Source: Dehalococcoidia bacterium UBA1123 (GTDB lineage: Bacteria > Chloroflexota > Dehalococcoidia > Lucifugimonadales > UBA1123). Taken from it: a stretch of 25,014 nucleotides of DNA. The first letter of the stretch is position 1, and each line of letters starts with the position of its first letter. Shown one piece after another: positions 1 to 7,795 of this stretch. The translations under genes were made by a program, and so were the position numbers. The stretch spans positions 1 through 25,014 of the forward strand of contig DCAW01000007.1 of the NCBI GenBank assembly GCA_002313895.1, given 5' to 3'. The notes under the pieces were generated by a model that had not been told where the DNA came from, did no database searches, and worked only from the letters and a program-made list of their open reading frames with translations.

Positions 1-1095
1 CTGAATCTTGACTGACTCCTTGGCCTCAAGAGCCTGATGAAGGCCATCCGAGAACCGGCGGCCCTCCATCATTCTGCCCGTGAACTCGTCCACGATGATG
101 ACCTGGCCCTCCTGGACCACGTATTCCTTGTCTCGAATAAACAGCGTCTGTGCCTTGAGGGCATTTTCCAATTGATGGACGACGCCGAAATTCTCCTGTC
201 CGTACAGGTTGGTGATATTGAGTAGTTGCTCCAGCTTTGTGATGCCATCATTGGTCAGCGCGACGCTCTTGTGCTTTTCGTCTATGGTGTAATCGACGTC
301 CATATCCAGGCTCGGAACAACGCGCGAGAACCGTTGGTACTCCCTGGCCGACATATCCGCCGGGCCGCTGATAATCAGAGGGGTCCGCGCCTCGTCGATC
401 AGGATGTTGTCGACCTCGTCAACAATGGCGTAGGCGAGCGGTCGCTGAACCCGACCTTCAACCGCCGACGACATATTGTCGCGCAGGTAGTCGAACCCGA
501 ACTCATTGTTGGTGCCGTAGGTAATGTCGGCTGCATAAGCGTCGGCCCGAGTGCAGGGGCGCATATGCTCGAACCCGCGCTCTCCACTGTCGTGGGACAG
601 ATCGTAAAACTCAACCGAGTCATGTTGCAGTGTGGCGACCGAAACTCCGAGACGTTCAAACACTTCCCCCATCCAATGGGCGTCACGCCGAGCCAGATAA
701 TCGTTCACTGTCACCAGATGAACGCCCTCGCCCGCAAGCGAGTTCAAGTAGGCCGCCAGCGTAGACACCAGCGTCTTGCCCTCGCCCGTCCTCATCTCCG
801 CGATCTTGCCTTCGTGCAGCACCATGCCGCCCATCAACTGAACATCATAATGCCGCTGACCCAGCGCGCGCATCGCCGCCTCTCTTGTTGCGGCAAACGC
901 CTCTGGGAGCAGATCGTCCAGGTCTTCGCCCTCGGTGATCCGTCGTTTGAACTCGACGGTCACAGCGCGCAGTTCGTCATCGCTAAGCCGCTGAAATTCA
1001 GGCTCTAGCTCATTTACTTCGTCGACATCCGGCTGCATCTTCTTGATGACTTTCTCGTCAGAGCTGCCGAACATTTTTGTGATGCTTTTGAACAT
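1..1095 (-). CDS. secA: Protein translocase subunit SecA, N-terminal 365 residues (C-terminus beyond left edge)
   Basis: SecA is the ATPase motor that pushes preproteins through SecYEG at the inner face of the membrane. Seen here: the start codon at 1095 reads MFKSITKMFG and is preceded by GAGAGGGAC about 8 nt upstream. The nucleotide-binding domain follows: Walker A MRTGEGKTL at residues 101-109, NDYLARRDA at 131-139, YGTNNEFGFDYLRDNM at about 193-208, and the DEAD-type box DEVDNILIDEARTPL at 226-240, where most SecA proteins have Ser instead of Asn230. The frame stays open to position 1, so the rest of the protein (normally 800-900+ residues) lies outside. It is divergent from the esterase gene at 1323. 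Identification is very secure from these signature motifs. Confidence 0.98.
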   Translation of the reverse strand, partial: MFKSITKMFGSSDEKVIKKMQPDVDEVNELEPEFQRLSDDELRAVTVEFKRRITEGEDLDDLLPEAFAATREAAMRALGQRHYDVQLMGGMVLHEGKIAEMRTGEGKTLVSTLAAYLNSLAGEGVHLVTVNDYLARRDAHWMGEVFERLGVSVATLQHDSVEFYDLSHDSGERGFEHMRPCTRADAYAADITYGTNNEFGFDYLRDNMSSAVEGRVQRPLAYAIVDEVDNILIDEARTPLIISGPADMSAREYQRFSRVVPSLDMDVDYTIDEKHKSVALTNDGITKLEQLLNITNLYGQENFGVVHQLENALKAQTLFIRDKEYVVQEGQVIIVDEFTGRMMEGRRFSDGLHQALEAKESVKIQ

Positions 1096-1184
1096 TTTTA
1101 CGTCCCTCTCGACGGGGTCTGTGTAGGATTGCGCTTCAAGTGTTATAACGTTCCGAATGCGGAAAGCGTTAATCCACAGCCTAT

Positions 1185-1190
1185 ATTATA
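1185..1190 (-). promoter_or_regulatory. Candidate -10 box for secA
   Basis: The minus strand reads TATAAT here, about 90 nt before the secA start codon, in the 227-nt divergent intergenic region. I could not find a convincing -35 hexamer at 16-18 nt spacing, so this is only a candidate. Nothing else in the 1096-1322 gap stands out apart from the ribosome-binding sites of the two flanking genes. Confidence 0.3.
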
Positions 1191-1322
1191 CCCTACCCGT
1201 TCCAAACTGCCCCCTTCGGCATATCCAGCGATTTCCGGGCCAGTTGCACGCAAATGGGCATTGGCGCCAGCCGACATCCCGTTGTGCTACCCTGACCCCA
1301 TCATTTTCCAAGGAGCCGCCCG

Positions 1323-2282
1323 ATGCCCGACCCGACGCTGTTCGACGCCAACTCCATCCACCCAGACGTGGCCGCATTCAATGCAGAACTTGAACGGCTC
1401 GGCGCCGAGGCTCCGCCCATCCACACGCTGGAGCCGGAAACCATCCGCGCCGCGAGAGAAGACGGCTCAGGCCCGGCCGGCCCGATAATCTACTCTGATA
1501 TGGCCGAAGAGAGGGTGATCGAGACCGACATCGGTGGATTGCCGGTCCGGGTTTTCGTGCCGGACACGGTCAAAGGCGTCTACTTGCACATCCACGGCGG
1601 AGGATGGGTTCTGGGCAGGGCGCATCACCAGGACATTCGGTTGGAAGAGATTGCGAAAGAATGTTCAGCCGCCGTGGTTAGCGTTGACTACCGCCTGGCC
1701 CCTGAACACCCCTATCCCGCCGGCCCTGACGACTGCGAGGCAGCGGCTGTTTGGTTGGTCGAGAACGCCAAATCCGAGTTCGGGACCGACAACATCGTCA
1801 TCGGAGGCGAGTCCGCAGGCGGGCATCTGTCCGTGTCCACAATGCTGCGAATGCGAGACAAACACGATTACACAGGATTCAAAGGCGCCAATCTACTGTA
1901 CGGGGTGTACGACCTGTCAATGACACCCAGCCAGGCAAATTGGGGAGACCGAACTCTGATCCTCAGCACGCCGATCATGGCGTGGTTCTACGACCATTAT
2001 GTGCCTGAAGACATTCGCCGAGACCCCGATGTGTCACCGATCTACGCAGACCTAACCGGAATGCCTCCAGCCCTGTTCACCGTGGGAACGCTCGACCCGC
2101 TCCTAGACGACACGCTGTTCATGCGCGCCCGCTGGGCAACGGCCGGAATCGAGTCCGAATTGGCAGTCTACCCAGGAGCCGTCCACAGCTTCAACGACTT
2201 CCCAACTGACCAGGCCGAACAGGCGAACTCGAGAATCAACAGATTCATAACTGACACATTTAACGGGCGCTCCAACAAATAA
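1323..2282 (+). CDS. Alpha/beta hydrolase, hormone-sensitive-lipase (HSL) type esterase
   Basis: A 319-residue carboxylester hydrolase of the HSL/acetyl-esterase family (alpha/beta hydrolase fold-3), probably cytoplasmic because no signal peptide is visible. The oxyanion-hole motif HGGGW is at residues 91-95, DYRLAPEHPYPA at about 122-133, and the nucleophile elbow GGESAGG places catalytic Ser at 164. The acid is Asp258 in GTLDP and the histidine is His288 in GAVHSF, so the triad is complete. The start ATG follows AAGGAG by 9 nt. The substrate cannot be read from sequence; the family acts on short- to medium-chain acyl esters. It lies 89 nt upstream of another hydrolase gene that has its own promoter, so the two may not share one transcript. 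Confidence 0.9.
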   Translation: MPDPTLFDANSIHPDVAAFNAELERLGAEAPPIHTLEPETIRAAREDGSGPAGPIIYSDMAEERVIETDIGGLPVRVFVPDTVKGVYLHIHGGGWVLGRAHHQDIRLEEIAKECSAAVVSVDYRLAPEHPYPAGPDDCEAAAVWLVENAKSEFGTDNIVIGGESAGGHLSVSTMLRMRDKHDYTGFKGANLLYGVYDLSMTPSQANWGDRTLILSTPIMAWFYDHYVPEDIRRDPDVSPIYADLTGMPPALFTVGTLDPLLDDTLFMRARWATAGIESELAVYPGAVHSFNDFPTDQAEQANSRINRFITDTFNGRSNK

Positions 2283-2312
2283 CACTGGTCTGGGACATAA
2301 TTCGATCCATTA

Positions 2313-2341
2313 TTGACTCCGATGTGCCCTGCTAATACACT
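2313..2341 (+). promoter_or_regulatory. Predicted sigma70 promoter for the 2372 hydrolase
   Basis: TTGACT at 2313-2318 and TACACT at 2336-2341 are separated by exactly 17 nt. This places a start site near 2348 and leaves a leader of about 24 nt before the ATG at 2372, including the AGGAG ribosome-binding site. Confidence 0.55.
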
Positions 2342-2371
2342 CCGAACAATCAAAACACAGGAGATTTCGAT

Positions 2372-3226
2372 ATGACCTCCAATCAACCCACATCGAAGAA
2401 CATCACGATCAATGGAGTCAACCTCCGATACCTCGACTGGGGCAACGAATCCAAAACGCCCCTAGTCTGCCTCCACGGACACACCGGACAGGCCCACATC
2501 TGGGACGAATTTGCTGAGGCCATGTCCGATCAGTACCACGTTATGGCCGTCGACCAGCGGGGCCACGGTCTCAGCGGACACGCCGACGATGGATACGCCA
2601 GAGACCGATTCGTTGAAGACCTGGCGGCGTTTGTAGACGCGCTTGAACTCAAGACATTCGTCCTCGTCGGACTGTCAATGGGCGGCTGGCATTCCCTGCT
2701 CTACACCGCAGACCATCAGGACCGCGTCGAGCGCATCGTGATCGTGGACATCGGCCCTGAGCCGGACGCAGGGTCCAAAACCGCCCCTCATCGAACACCC
2801 ACCCCGATGGAATTCGATTCAGTCCAGGCGTCCTTCGACTGGATGCGCGAGAGCAACCCTTGGGCCACCGACGACCGGCTCATGCAGGACGCCCAGGACA
2901 AACTCCGACAGCTAGATTCAGGAAAATGGACCTGGAGGGCCGACGCCAAGCTGTTTAACACGCCTTTGCCCGACATGACCGACCCTGGCCTGATAGGTCG
3001 CTACTGGAGCGCCATCGACACAATCACATGCTCCATCCTCGAAGTCCGAGGGGCAAAAAGCCCGCTGGTTTCCGACGAAGTCCTCGATCGCATGATTTCC
3101 AGAGGCCACAACCTGACATCGGTGGATGTTGCTGACGCCGGTCATGTGGTAACAGTCGACAAGCCTCAAGAATTCATTGAGGCCGTAAACGCATACCTCG
3201 GCGTCAAGACCGCCCAAGCCGCCTGA
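2372..3226 (+). CDS. Alpha/beta hydrolase (fold-1 family)
   Basis: A 284-residue cytoplasmic alpha/beta hydrolase. The oxyanion-loop motif LHGHTGQ is at 34-40, the DQRGHGLSG strand-turn at 61-69, and the nucleophile elbow GLSMGG at 100-105 gives Ser102. His258 in DAGHVV is the catalytic base. The acid is less clear. The usual position after strand 7 reads RGAKSPLVSDE, with Pro where Asp is often found, so Asp126 (IVDIGPE) after strand 6 or Asp235 may serve. The ATG is preceded by AGGAGATTTCGAT. The gene is 37 nt from the CitE-like lyase and probably forms an operon with it, consistent with hydrolysis of an ester or lactone feeding a CoA-linked step. The specific reaction is unknown. Confidence 0.9.
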   Translation: MTSNQPTSKNITINGVNLRYLDWGNESKTPLVCLHGHTGQAHIWDEFAEAMSDQYHVMAVDQRGHGLSGHADDGYARDRFVEDLAAFVDALELKTFVLVGLSMGGWHSLLYTADHQDRVERIVIVDIGPEPDAGSKTAPHRTPTPMEFDSVQASFDWMRESNPWATDDRLMQDAQDKLRQLDSGKWTWRADAKLFNTPLPDMTDPGLIGRYWSAIDTITCSILEVRGAKSPLVSDEVLDRMISRGHNLTSVDVADAGHVVTVDKPQEFIEAVNAYLGVKTAQAA

Positions 3227-3263
3227 CACCTGAATCCTGATACCCGATTCCCGAAGGAAACAC

Positions 3264-4142
3264 ATGACAATCCTGAGAAGTCTCCTGTTCGTTCCTGGCA
3301 ACACATCTCGAATGCTCGACAGGGCGGTGGCTCTGAAACCCGACGCCTTCATCTTGGACCTTGAGGACTCAGTGCCCATCGACGAAAAATCAAACGCGAG
3401 AGCGGTCACAGCATCATATCTAGAGCGATTCGCAGCGACCGGCCGGCCCGTCATCCCACGGGTAAATTCCCTGGACACCGGACTGTTGGAAGCCGACCTC
3501 GAAGCCATGGTCGGCCCTCATGTGTTCGGAGTCTCCGTTGGGAAAATCGACACGCCCGCCCATACTGCGGAGGTCAGCAAGATACTTCAACGTCTGGAAG
3601 TCAAATCAGGACTGGCCATAGGCACGACCAAGTTGATTCCGTGGATTGAGTCTGCAAGCGCAATAGTCCATGTGTTCGACATCTGTCGATCCTCCAGTAG
3701 AATCGTCGGAGTCGCGCTTGGCGCCGAGGACTTCACCAACGACATGGAGATCGAACGCCGCGACGACGACCAAGAACTCGCCTTCGCAAGAAGCGCCATT
3801 TCCATTGCCGCCCGCGCTGCCGGAGTTCTCGCCCTTGACACGCCCTACTTCGCATTCCGTGACCCTGACGGGCTGCGGGAAAATTCTCAGACATCGAAGG
3901 GCAACGGCTTCAGAGGCAGGTTCGCCATCCATCCGGCCCAAATCGACGTAATAAACGAGGTGTATTGCCCATCCGCCGACGAGATTCAGCACGCCAAGGC
4001 TGTGATAGCCGCGTTCGACGAAGCCGCAGCGCAGGGCAGGGGTTCCACGTCCCTCGATGGCAAGGTCGTAGACGTGCCGGTTGTCAAGCGCGCGCAGGCA
4101 TTGCTAGAACTGGCAGACTCGATGGGCGTCGCCCGCGAATGA
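3264..4142 (+). CDS. CoA ester lyase, CitE/HpcH family (citrate lyase beta-like; malyl/citramalyl-CoA lyase-like)
   Basis: A 292-residue TIM-barrel lyase of the HpcH/HpaI-CitE superfamily. These enzymes cleave or form 3-hydroxyacyl-CoA thioesters such as citryl-, malyl- or citramalyl-CoA using Mg2+. Seen in order: RSLLFVPGN (Arg5, CoA/substrate binding) at 5-13, LDLEDSVP at 31-38, IPRVNSL (Arg66) at 64-70, PWIES with metal-ligand Glu129, GAEDFTND with Glu155-Asp156, and KGNGFRGRFAIHPAQ at about 212-226, the family's C-terminal KGF.G...IHP signature. The ATG follows GAAGGAAACAC. No alpha or gamma citrate-lyase subunits are adjacent, so a stand-alone malyl/citramalyl-CoA-lyase-like role is more likely than the citrate lyase complex. 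The exact substrate is open. Confidence 0.92.
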   Translation: MTILRSLLFVPGNTSRMLDRAVALKPDAFILDLEDSVPIDEKSNARAVTASYLERFAATGRPVIPRVNSLDTGLLEADLEAMVGPHVFGVSVGKIDTPAHTAEVSKILQRLEVKSGLAIGTTKLIPWIESASAIVHVFDICRSSSRIVGVALGAEDFTNDMEIERRDDDQELAFARSAISIAARAAGVLALDTPYFAFRDPDGLRENSQTSKGNGFRGRFAIHPAQIDVINEVYCPSADEIQHAKAVIAAFDEAAAQGRGSTSLDGKVVDVPVVKRAQALLELADSMGVARE

Positions 4143-4299
4143 ACGATTTCAGGGTCACAACCGCTAGTTCGTGGCTAACCTCTAGTCGCAATTGGGGGCG
4201 TCACGGAAGTCACGAGAGCATCCACAGAATATACTTGAAATAGAAAAGTGGACATCCAAACAACAATACCCACTAGCCTATTGCCCGTTTTTTCGCGGA

Positions 4300-4891
4300 G
4301 GCCAACCATCGAACTCAAATCTTCCGTTAAAGGCGGGACGTCTCTCAGCACATTTATGCCACGGATGCCGCTTGAGGAACCGATCGAAGCGGCCCAACCT
4401 CAATGACGTCTGGAGGCAGAGCGACGATCCTGCTTGTCGAAGACGAATGTGCGTTGCGCGTTTTAGCGGCTAAAGTGCTATCCGACCACGGCTACACCGT
4501 TCTCACCGCATCCAATGGGGCGGAGGCGCTGCAAATCGCTGACGCACCGTCCGTGCCTGAGATAGACCTGCTCCTTACGGATGTGATAATGCCGATCATG
4601 GGCGGCAAAGAGGTCGCGGACCGCCTGACAGCCAACCGCCCAAGCCTCAAAGCCCTGTTCACATCAGGGTACGCCTACGATGCAATCGCCAGCTAGAGAA
4701 TACTCAAACTCGGGTCGGCGTTCACCCAAAAACCGTTCTTGCCAATGGATCTAGTCGACAAAGTCAGAAAAGTGCTGGATGGCATACTTCCAACACAGGC
4801 AAGGCAAGACTACCGTTTCGCGGTATTCAACGTGAACCCTGACAACACCCCTCACCTCCCGTCAACGGCTGACCTCGATCGCGAAATGTAA
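4300..4891 (+). pseudogene. Broken sensor kinase tail plus response-regulator receiver domain
   Basis: From about 4305 one frame reads TIELKSSVKGGTSLSTFMPR, the end of a HisKA-type ATPase domain (compare G.I...S..G.GT.F...LPR). It stops at TGA 4404-4406. The next frame starts at ATG 4403 and reads a receiver domain: ILLVEDECALRVL (acidic pocket), LLTDVIMP (phospho-acceptor Asp), LFTSGYA (switch Ser/Thr). This frame is cut by TAG at 4694-4696. Past the TAG it continues in frame with FTQKPF (the conserved receiver Lys-Pro) and LVDKVRKVLDG, and finally stops at 4889-4891. The missing kinase body, the kinase-receiver frame break and the TAG inside the receiver make this a decaying hybrid kinase. 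If translated alone, 4403-4696 gives 97 residues that lack the last strand and helix. Confidence 0.75.
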
Positions 4892-5017
4892 TTTTCAGCG
4901 CACAAAACAAAGACCCATCCCCATGGGACGCGTCCCCTCGATGCTCAGAGCTATCGATCCCTCAACGCCAGCACATTCGCTCAATCAGTGTTGACGTTGT
5001 GAACCGTCTCATCCCCT

Positions 5018-5303
5018 TCACGCGATAATCCTCTGCCTGTAAGTTTCGGAAACCACGTGGGCGGCATCATTCACGCCTAGCCGGTCAAATATCGCCTGCA
5101 TTTCCCAGTGAACGGTCATCTCGCTCACATACATGTCCACGCGATGCGTTTATACCTGTTCCCTTCGGACACCAACTTCAGAACTTCCAACTGTCGAGGA
5201 GTCAACTAAGAGACTGAATTGCCGTTCCTAAGCTCCGACAATTCTCGAACCAACTGCGTCGTAACCGACGGATCGATAGGTAACGGCCCTTGATCCGTGC
5301 CAA
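5018..5303 (-). pseudogene. LuxR-type HTH response-regulator remnant, stop plus frameshift
   Basis: On the minus strand from about 5303, the frame reads DQGPLPIDPSVTTQLVRELS, the usual linker ahead of a LuxR HTH. It hits an in-frame TAG at about 5206-5208, then continues with LTPRQLEVLKLVSEGNRYKRIA. After the IA codons the reading frame slips: the next frame gives VDMYVSEMTVHWEMQ, then IFDRLGVNDAAHVVSETYRQ, and ends at TGA 5018-5020. Adding a single G after ATCGCG would restore one frame. Together the pieces are a complete GerE/LuxR helix-turn-helix, but the N-terminal receiver domain is absent. Two independent lesions plus truncation indicate a pseudogene. It is transcriptionally opposed to its neighbours. 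Confidence 0.75.
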
Positions 5304-5391
5304 CCGCGGTCAAGCTCGTCAGCCTGGGCGCATCGGATTACATCACAAAGCCCTTCAACATTGACCTAATAAAATCACTGTCGCCAAAGTA
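5294..5391 (+). pseudogene. Receiver-domain tail, frameshifted from the downstream GGDEF-like ORF
   Basis: From 5294, one frame reads VKLVSLGASDYITKPFNIDL, the last strand and KPF signature of a response-regulator receiver. The following VAKVLAQREF continues in the next frame over 5380-5402. One extra A in the A-run at 5371-5374 would join the two. Everything before the LGASDYITKPF signature (phospho-acceptor Asp, acidic pocket) is missing. The 5' break sits within a few bases of the truncated end of the oppositely oriented LuxR remnant. Confidence 0.65.
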
Positions 5392-5889
5392 TTGGCCCAG
5401 CGCGAATTTTTTTCAGAGTCCCAAACCCAAATCGACAACATCTTTCTAGCTGTTCCAGACAGCGTCGTCGAGCCGTACAATTTCTTGCTGTTTAACCAGA
5501 TGGTCGAGCGCGAGATCGCCAGGTCTCGATTGCGACAGCATTCATGCAGCCTGATGATCGCCGAGATTGACGAGTTTGAAGAAGCCGTGCTTGGCAACGC
5601 AACAAAGAATTGGGAAGTCCACTTCACCACCATGTTCGGAATGGTCAACCGGTACACCAGAGCAGGCGACATCTTCGGTCGCACCGACCCTGATCAGTTG
5701 TCGATTATTTTGCCCGAAACGAACGCAAAAGAAGCGTACGGCCTTTGTCAAAAAATCTATTCCAACGAGTCATTGGGAGATGGATTCATTGTCAGGGCTG
5801 TAACGTATCCCAACGACGGGCAAAATGTTCAAAGCCTCATACGCTCCGCTAAGGTCGCCGTGCAAGCGGCTCGATCTGCTCCGCGCTAA
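5392..5889 (+). CDS. Degenerate GGDEF (diguanylate-cyclase-like) domain, probably a gene remnant
   Basis: An open frame of 165 codons from TTG 5392. It looks like a GGDEF domain: FLLFNQMVEREIARSRL (entry helix), CSLMIAEIDEFEE (the D.D.F-type metal strand), then RYTRAGDIFGR followed by TDPDQ where active cyclases have GG[D/E]EF, and LSIILPETNAKEA. The loss of GGDEF means no diguanylate cyclase activity is expected. There is no good ribosome-binding site before the TTG, and the natural N-terminus (a receiver, see 5294-5391) is out of frame. I read this as the C-terminal part of a former receiver-GGDEF regulator. It could also be a stand-alone non-catalytic domain if it is still expressed. Confidence 0.55.
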   Translation: MAQREFFSESQTQIDNIFLAVPDSVVEPYNFLLFNQMVEREIARSRLRQHSCSLMIAEIDEFEEAVLGNATKNWEVHFTTMFGMVNRYTRAGDIFGRTDPDQLSIILPETNAKEAYGLCQKIYSNESLGDGFIVRAVTYPNDGQNVQSLIRSAKVAVQAARSAPR

Positions 5890-5988
5890 GGCGTATCTCT
5901 AATCAGGGCAGCTCTTTGCAAACCTGCTTCGCCAAAGCTCTCCGCCAATCGCATTCCTCGCCCTTGAAGTTCAATTCGTCACTTCTCA

Positions 5989-5997
5989 TGCTATGAT
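5989..5997 (+). promoter_or_regulatory. Extended -10 promoter for the pterin dehydratase gene
   Basis: TGCTATGAT fits TGnTATAAT with one mismatch. It would start transcription near 6004 and thereby exclude the two overlapping ATG codons at 5993 and 5996 as initiators, favouring the TTG at 6044. No good -35 is seen at 17 nt, which extended -10 promoters tolerate. Confidence 0.45.
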
Positions 5998-6043
5998 GCT
6001 TCACGTCGCCGCAACGACGTATTGCCCAGTGCGGAGAGTGATA

Positions 6044-6391
6044 TTGGCCCTCGAAATTGAAAGATGTGTCGCATGCAGGCCTGGGTCTCCTGAGATCACA
6101 GCACAGGAGACGGCCAACCTGCTGCCACAGATTCCCGACTGGAGTATCATCGTCGACGACAACGGCCAGCGGCTGTTAGAGCGCCAGTTTACTTTCCGGA
6201 ACTTCATCAAACCAATGGAATTCGCGAACCTCATCGTCGGAGTCTCCGAGCAGCAAAGGCATCATCCCCGCATCATGGTGGAGTGGGGCAAACTGACCGT
6301 TTCCTGGTCAACGTATGCTATTGGCGGCCTTCACCGAAACGACTTCATCATGGCGTCAAAAACCGACAGTCTGTTCGATGGATTCCAATGA
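6044..6391 (+). CDS. 4a-hydroxytetrahydrobiopterin dehydratase (pterin-4-alpha-carbinolamine dehydratase)
   Basis: A small cytoplasmic enzyme of the PCD/DCoH family, which dehydrates 4a-hydroxy-tetrahydropterin to recycle the pterin cofactor of aromatic amino acid hydroxylases. With the TTG start at 6044 it has 115 residues, starting MALEIERCVACRPG. PDWSII and the family signature EQQRHHPRIMVEWGKL follow, with the catalytic His-His-Pro. A second conserved histidine segment reads STYAIGGL, where many members have THdigGL, so Tyr stands for His. GGAGAG at 6033-6038 lies 5 nt before the TTG, and upstream in-frame ATGs at 5993/5996 fall inside a -10 box. No phenylalanine hydroxylase is nearby. 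Some PCD-like proteins have been linked to molybdenum cofactor use, but nothing here proves that. Confidence 0.85.
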   Translation: MALEIERCVACRPGSPEITAQETANLLPQIPDWSIIVDDNGQRLLERQFTFRNFIKPMEFANLIVGVSEQQRHHPRIMVEWGKLTVSWSTYAIGGLHRNDFIMASKTDSLFDGFQ

Positions 6392-6565
6392 GGTGCGCCG
6401 CCGGCCGTGGCTGAGCTTCTGACACGATTTTCAAATTCGACGCCACTGCCCTTCTTGCGGCCAGTCCGGCCATTAAGTTAACATGCCCACGGAAAACTTC
6501 TAGGCAACAACCATCAACCCCACATCCGCATTCATTCGCGCGGCCCGCCACACAGGGAACTGCTA

Positions 6566-7774
6566 GTGTACGACGCAATCATAGTCGGCGCCGGACCTGC
6601 CGGAAACGTGGCCGCCCTTAGGCTATCGTCCAAGGGCCACCGCGTCGCCGTTCTGGACTGGCGATTCGACATTGGGGACAAACTCTGCACAGGGATCGTC
6701 GGGACAGAGTGCGGCGAAGCGTTCCCAATTCCAAGCGAATTGATCTACCGCCAGGCGAACTCGGCCACGTTCATCTCCCCAAACGGCAGAGAATTTGGCG
6801 TCGTTTCCAGGCGCGATCAAGCGCTGGTCGTGGACCGCGTGGCATACATCAACGAAATAGCCGAGACTGCCATGAACGCAGGGGCAAGCTACCACCTGGG
6901 CCATCGAGTGTCGGGGATCGAAATGGACGACACCAGTGTTCGAGTCCGAGTTCGGGCCTCTAATAACTCAACAACTTTCTCCGCCAAATTGTTGATCCTC
7001 TCCAGCGGTTTCGGCTCCCCTCTGATCCGCATGGCCGGACTTCGAGAGGGCAAGGACGGCGATTTCATGATGGGCGCCCAAACGGAGGTGGAAATCGGAA
7101 ACGTCTCCGACACAGAGGTTTACGTCGGAGATCAAATCGCGCCGGAGGCTTTCGGTTGGATCGTGCCGCTGGACGAGTCTCGCGCCCACGTCGGCCTCAT
7201 GTCCCACCACCCGTTAAACGGCCATCTCGATAGTTTCCAAAGCCGCCTCAAAGAGCGCGGGAAAATATTGGATGACATTTCAGCTCCTCGGCGCTGGGGC
7301 ATCCCCTTGAAACCTATCCCTCGCACATACGCTGATCGGACCCTGGTCACCGGCGACGCCGCAGGATTTGCCAAACCGACGACAGGAGGAGGCATCTACT
7401 ATGCCATGCTCTCTGGCCAGATGGCCGCAACCGCAGCCATCAAGGCCTTCGAGTGCGGTGATTTCTCAGCGGCTCAGCTCAAGGGCTACGAAGACGACTG
7501 GAAAAAAGTGTTCGGACACGAACTGAAAGTCGGATATTACGCCCGACTGCTGTTCGAGTCGATGAACGATACTCAGCTAGATCGAATGATGGAAATGTTT
7601 CTATCGCCGGAAGTGCAACAGGACACCGTGCTGTCTTCAGACTTCTCGTTCGACTGGCACGGCAAAACAATTCTGAAAACGGTGCGGCATCAGGAACTGG
7701 GTCCGCTCATCACATCCTTCGGCGCTGTGGTGGCCCCATTTTTCAAACGCCTCATCCGGTCCTCGATATTTTGA
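6566..7774 (+). CDS. Geranylgeranyl reductase family FAD-dependent oxidoreductase
   Basis: A 402-residue flavoprotein of the GGR/ChlP superfamily (p-hydroxybenzoate-hydroxylase fold). Members reduce isoprenoid double bonds in lipids, quinones or chlorophyll side chains. The N-terminal dinucleotide site is DAIIVGAGPAGNVAA with GxGxxG at residues 8-13. The GDKLCTGIVGTECG segment carries the cysteine found near the active site of this family. The second FAD motif GDAAGFAKPTTGGGIYYA begins at about residue 268. The C-terminal 100 residues are helical and more variable. The start is GTG 6566 and the protein begins directly with the Rossmann strand. It is monocistronic, convergent with the carbamoyltransferase-like gene 21 nt away. 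The substrate (menaquinone, carotenoid or membrane isoprenoid) cannot be decided. Confidence 0.88.
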   Translation: MYDAIIVGAGPAGNVAALRLSSKGHRVAVLDWRFDIGDKLCTGIVGTECGEAFPIPSELIYRQANSATFISPNGREFGVVSRRDQALVVDRVAYINEIAETAMNAGASYHLGHRVSGIEMDDTSVRVRVRASNNSTTFSAKLLILSSGFGSPLIRMAGLREGKDGDFMMGAQTEVEIGNVSDTEVYVGDQIAPEAFGWIVPLDESRAHVGLMSHHPLNGHLDSFQSRLKERGKILDDISAPRRWGIPLKPIPRTYADRTLVTGDAAGFAKPTTGGGIYYAMLSGQMAATAAIKAFECGDFSAAQLKGYEDDWKKVFGHELKVGYYARLLFESMNDTQLDRMMEMFLSPEVQQDTVLSSDFSFDWHGKTILKTVRHQELGPLITSFGAVVAPFFKRLIRSSIF

Positions 7775-7795
7775 GGCTTGGCCAGAACCACCCTT

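Noticed and set aside
226..1008. Long plus-strand open frame of 260 codons
   Set aside because: It is exactly antisense to secA, whose minus-strand frame carries all SecA motifs.
4694..4696. TAG in the receiver as a recoded (pyrrolysine-type) codon
   Set aside because: TAG is the normal stop of several genes here (crotonase, CoA transferase, nadA, LLM), and other lesions surround this site, so a nonsense mutation is simpler.
4925..4936. Perfect palindrome GGGACGCGTCCC as a terminator
   Set aside because: There is no loop, no T-run, and no intact gene ending just before it; a 12-nt palindrome can occur by chance.
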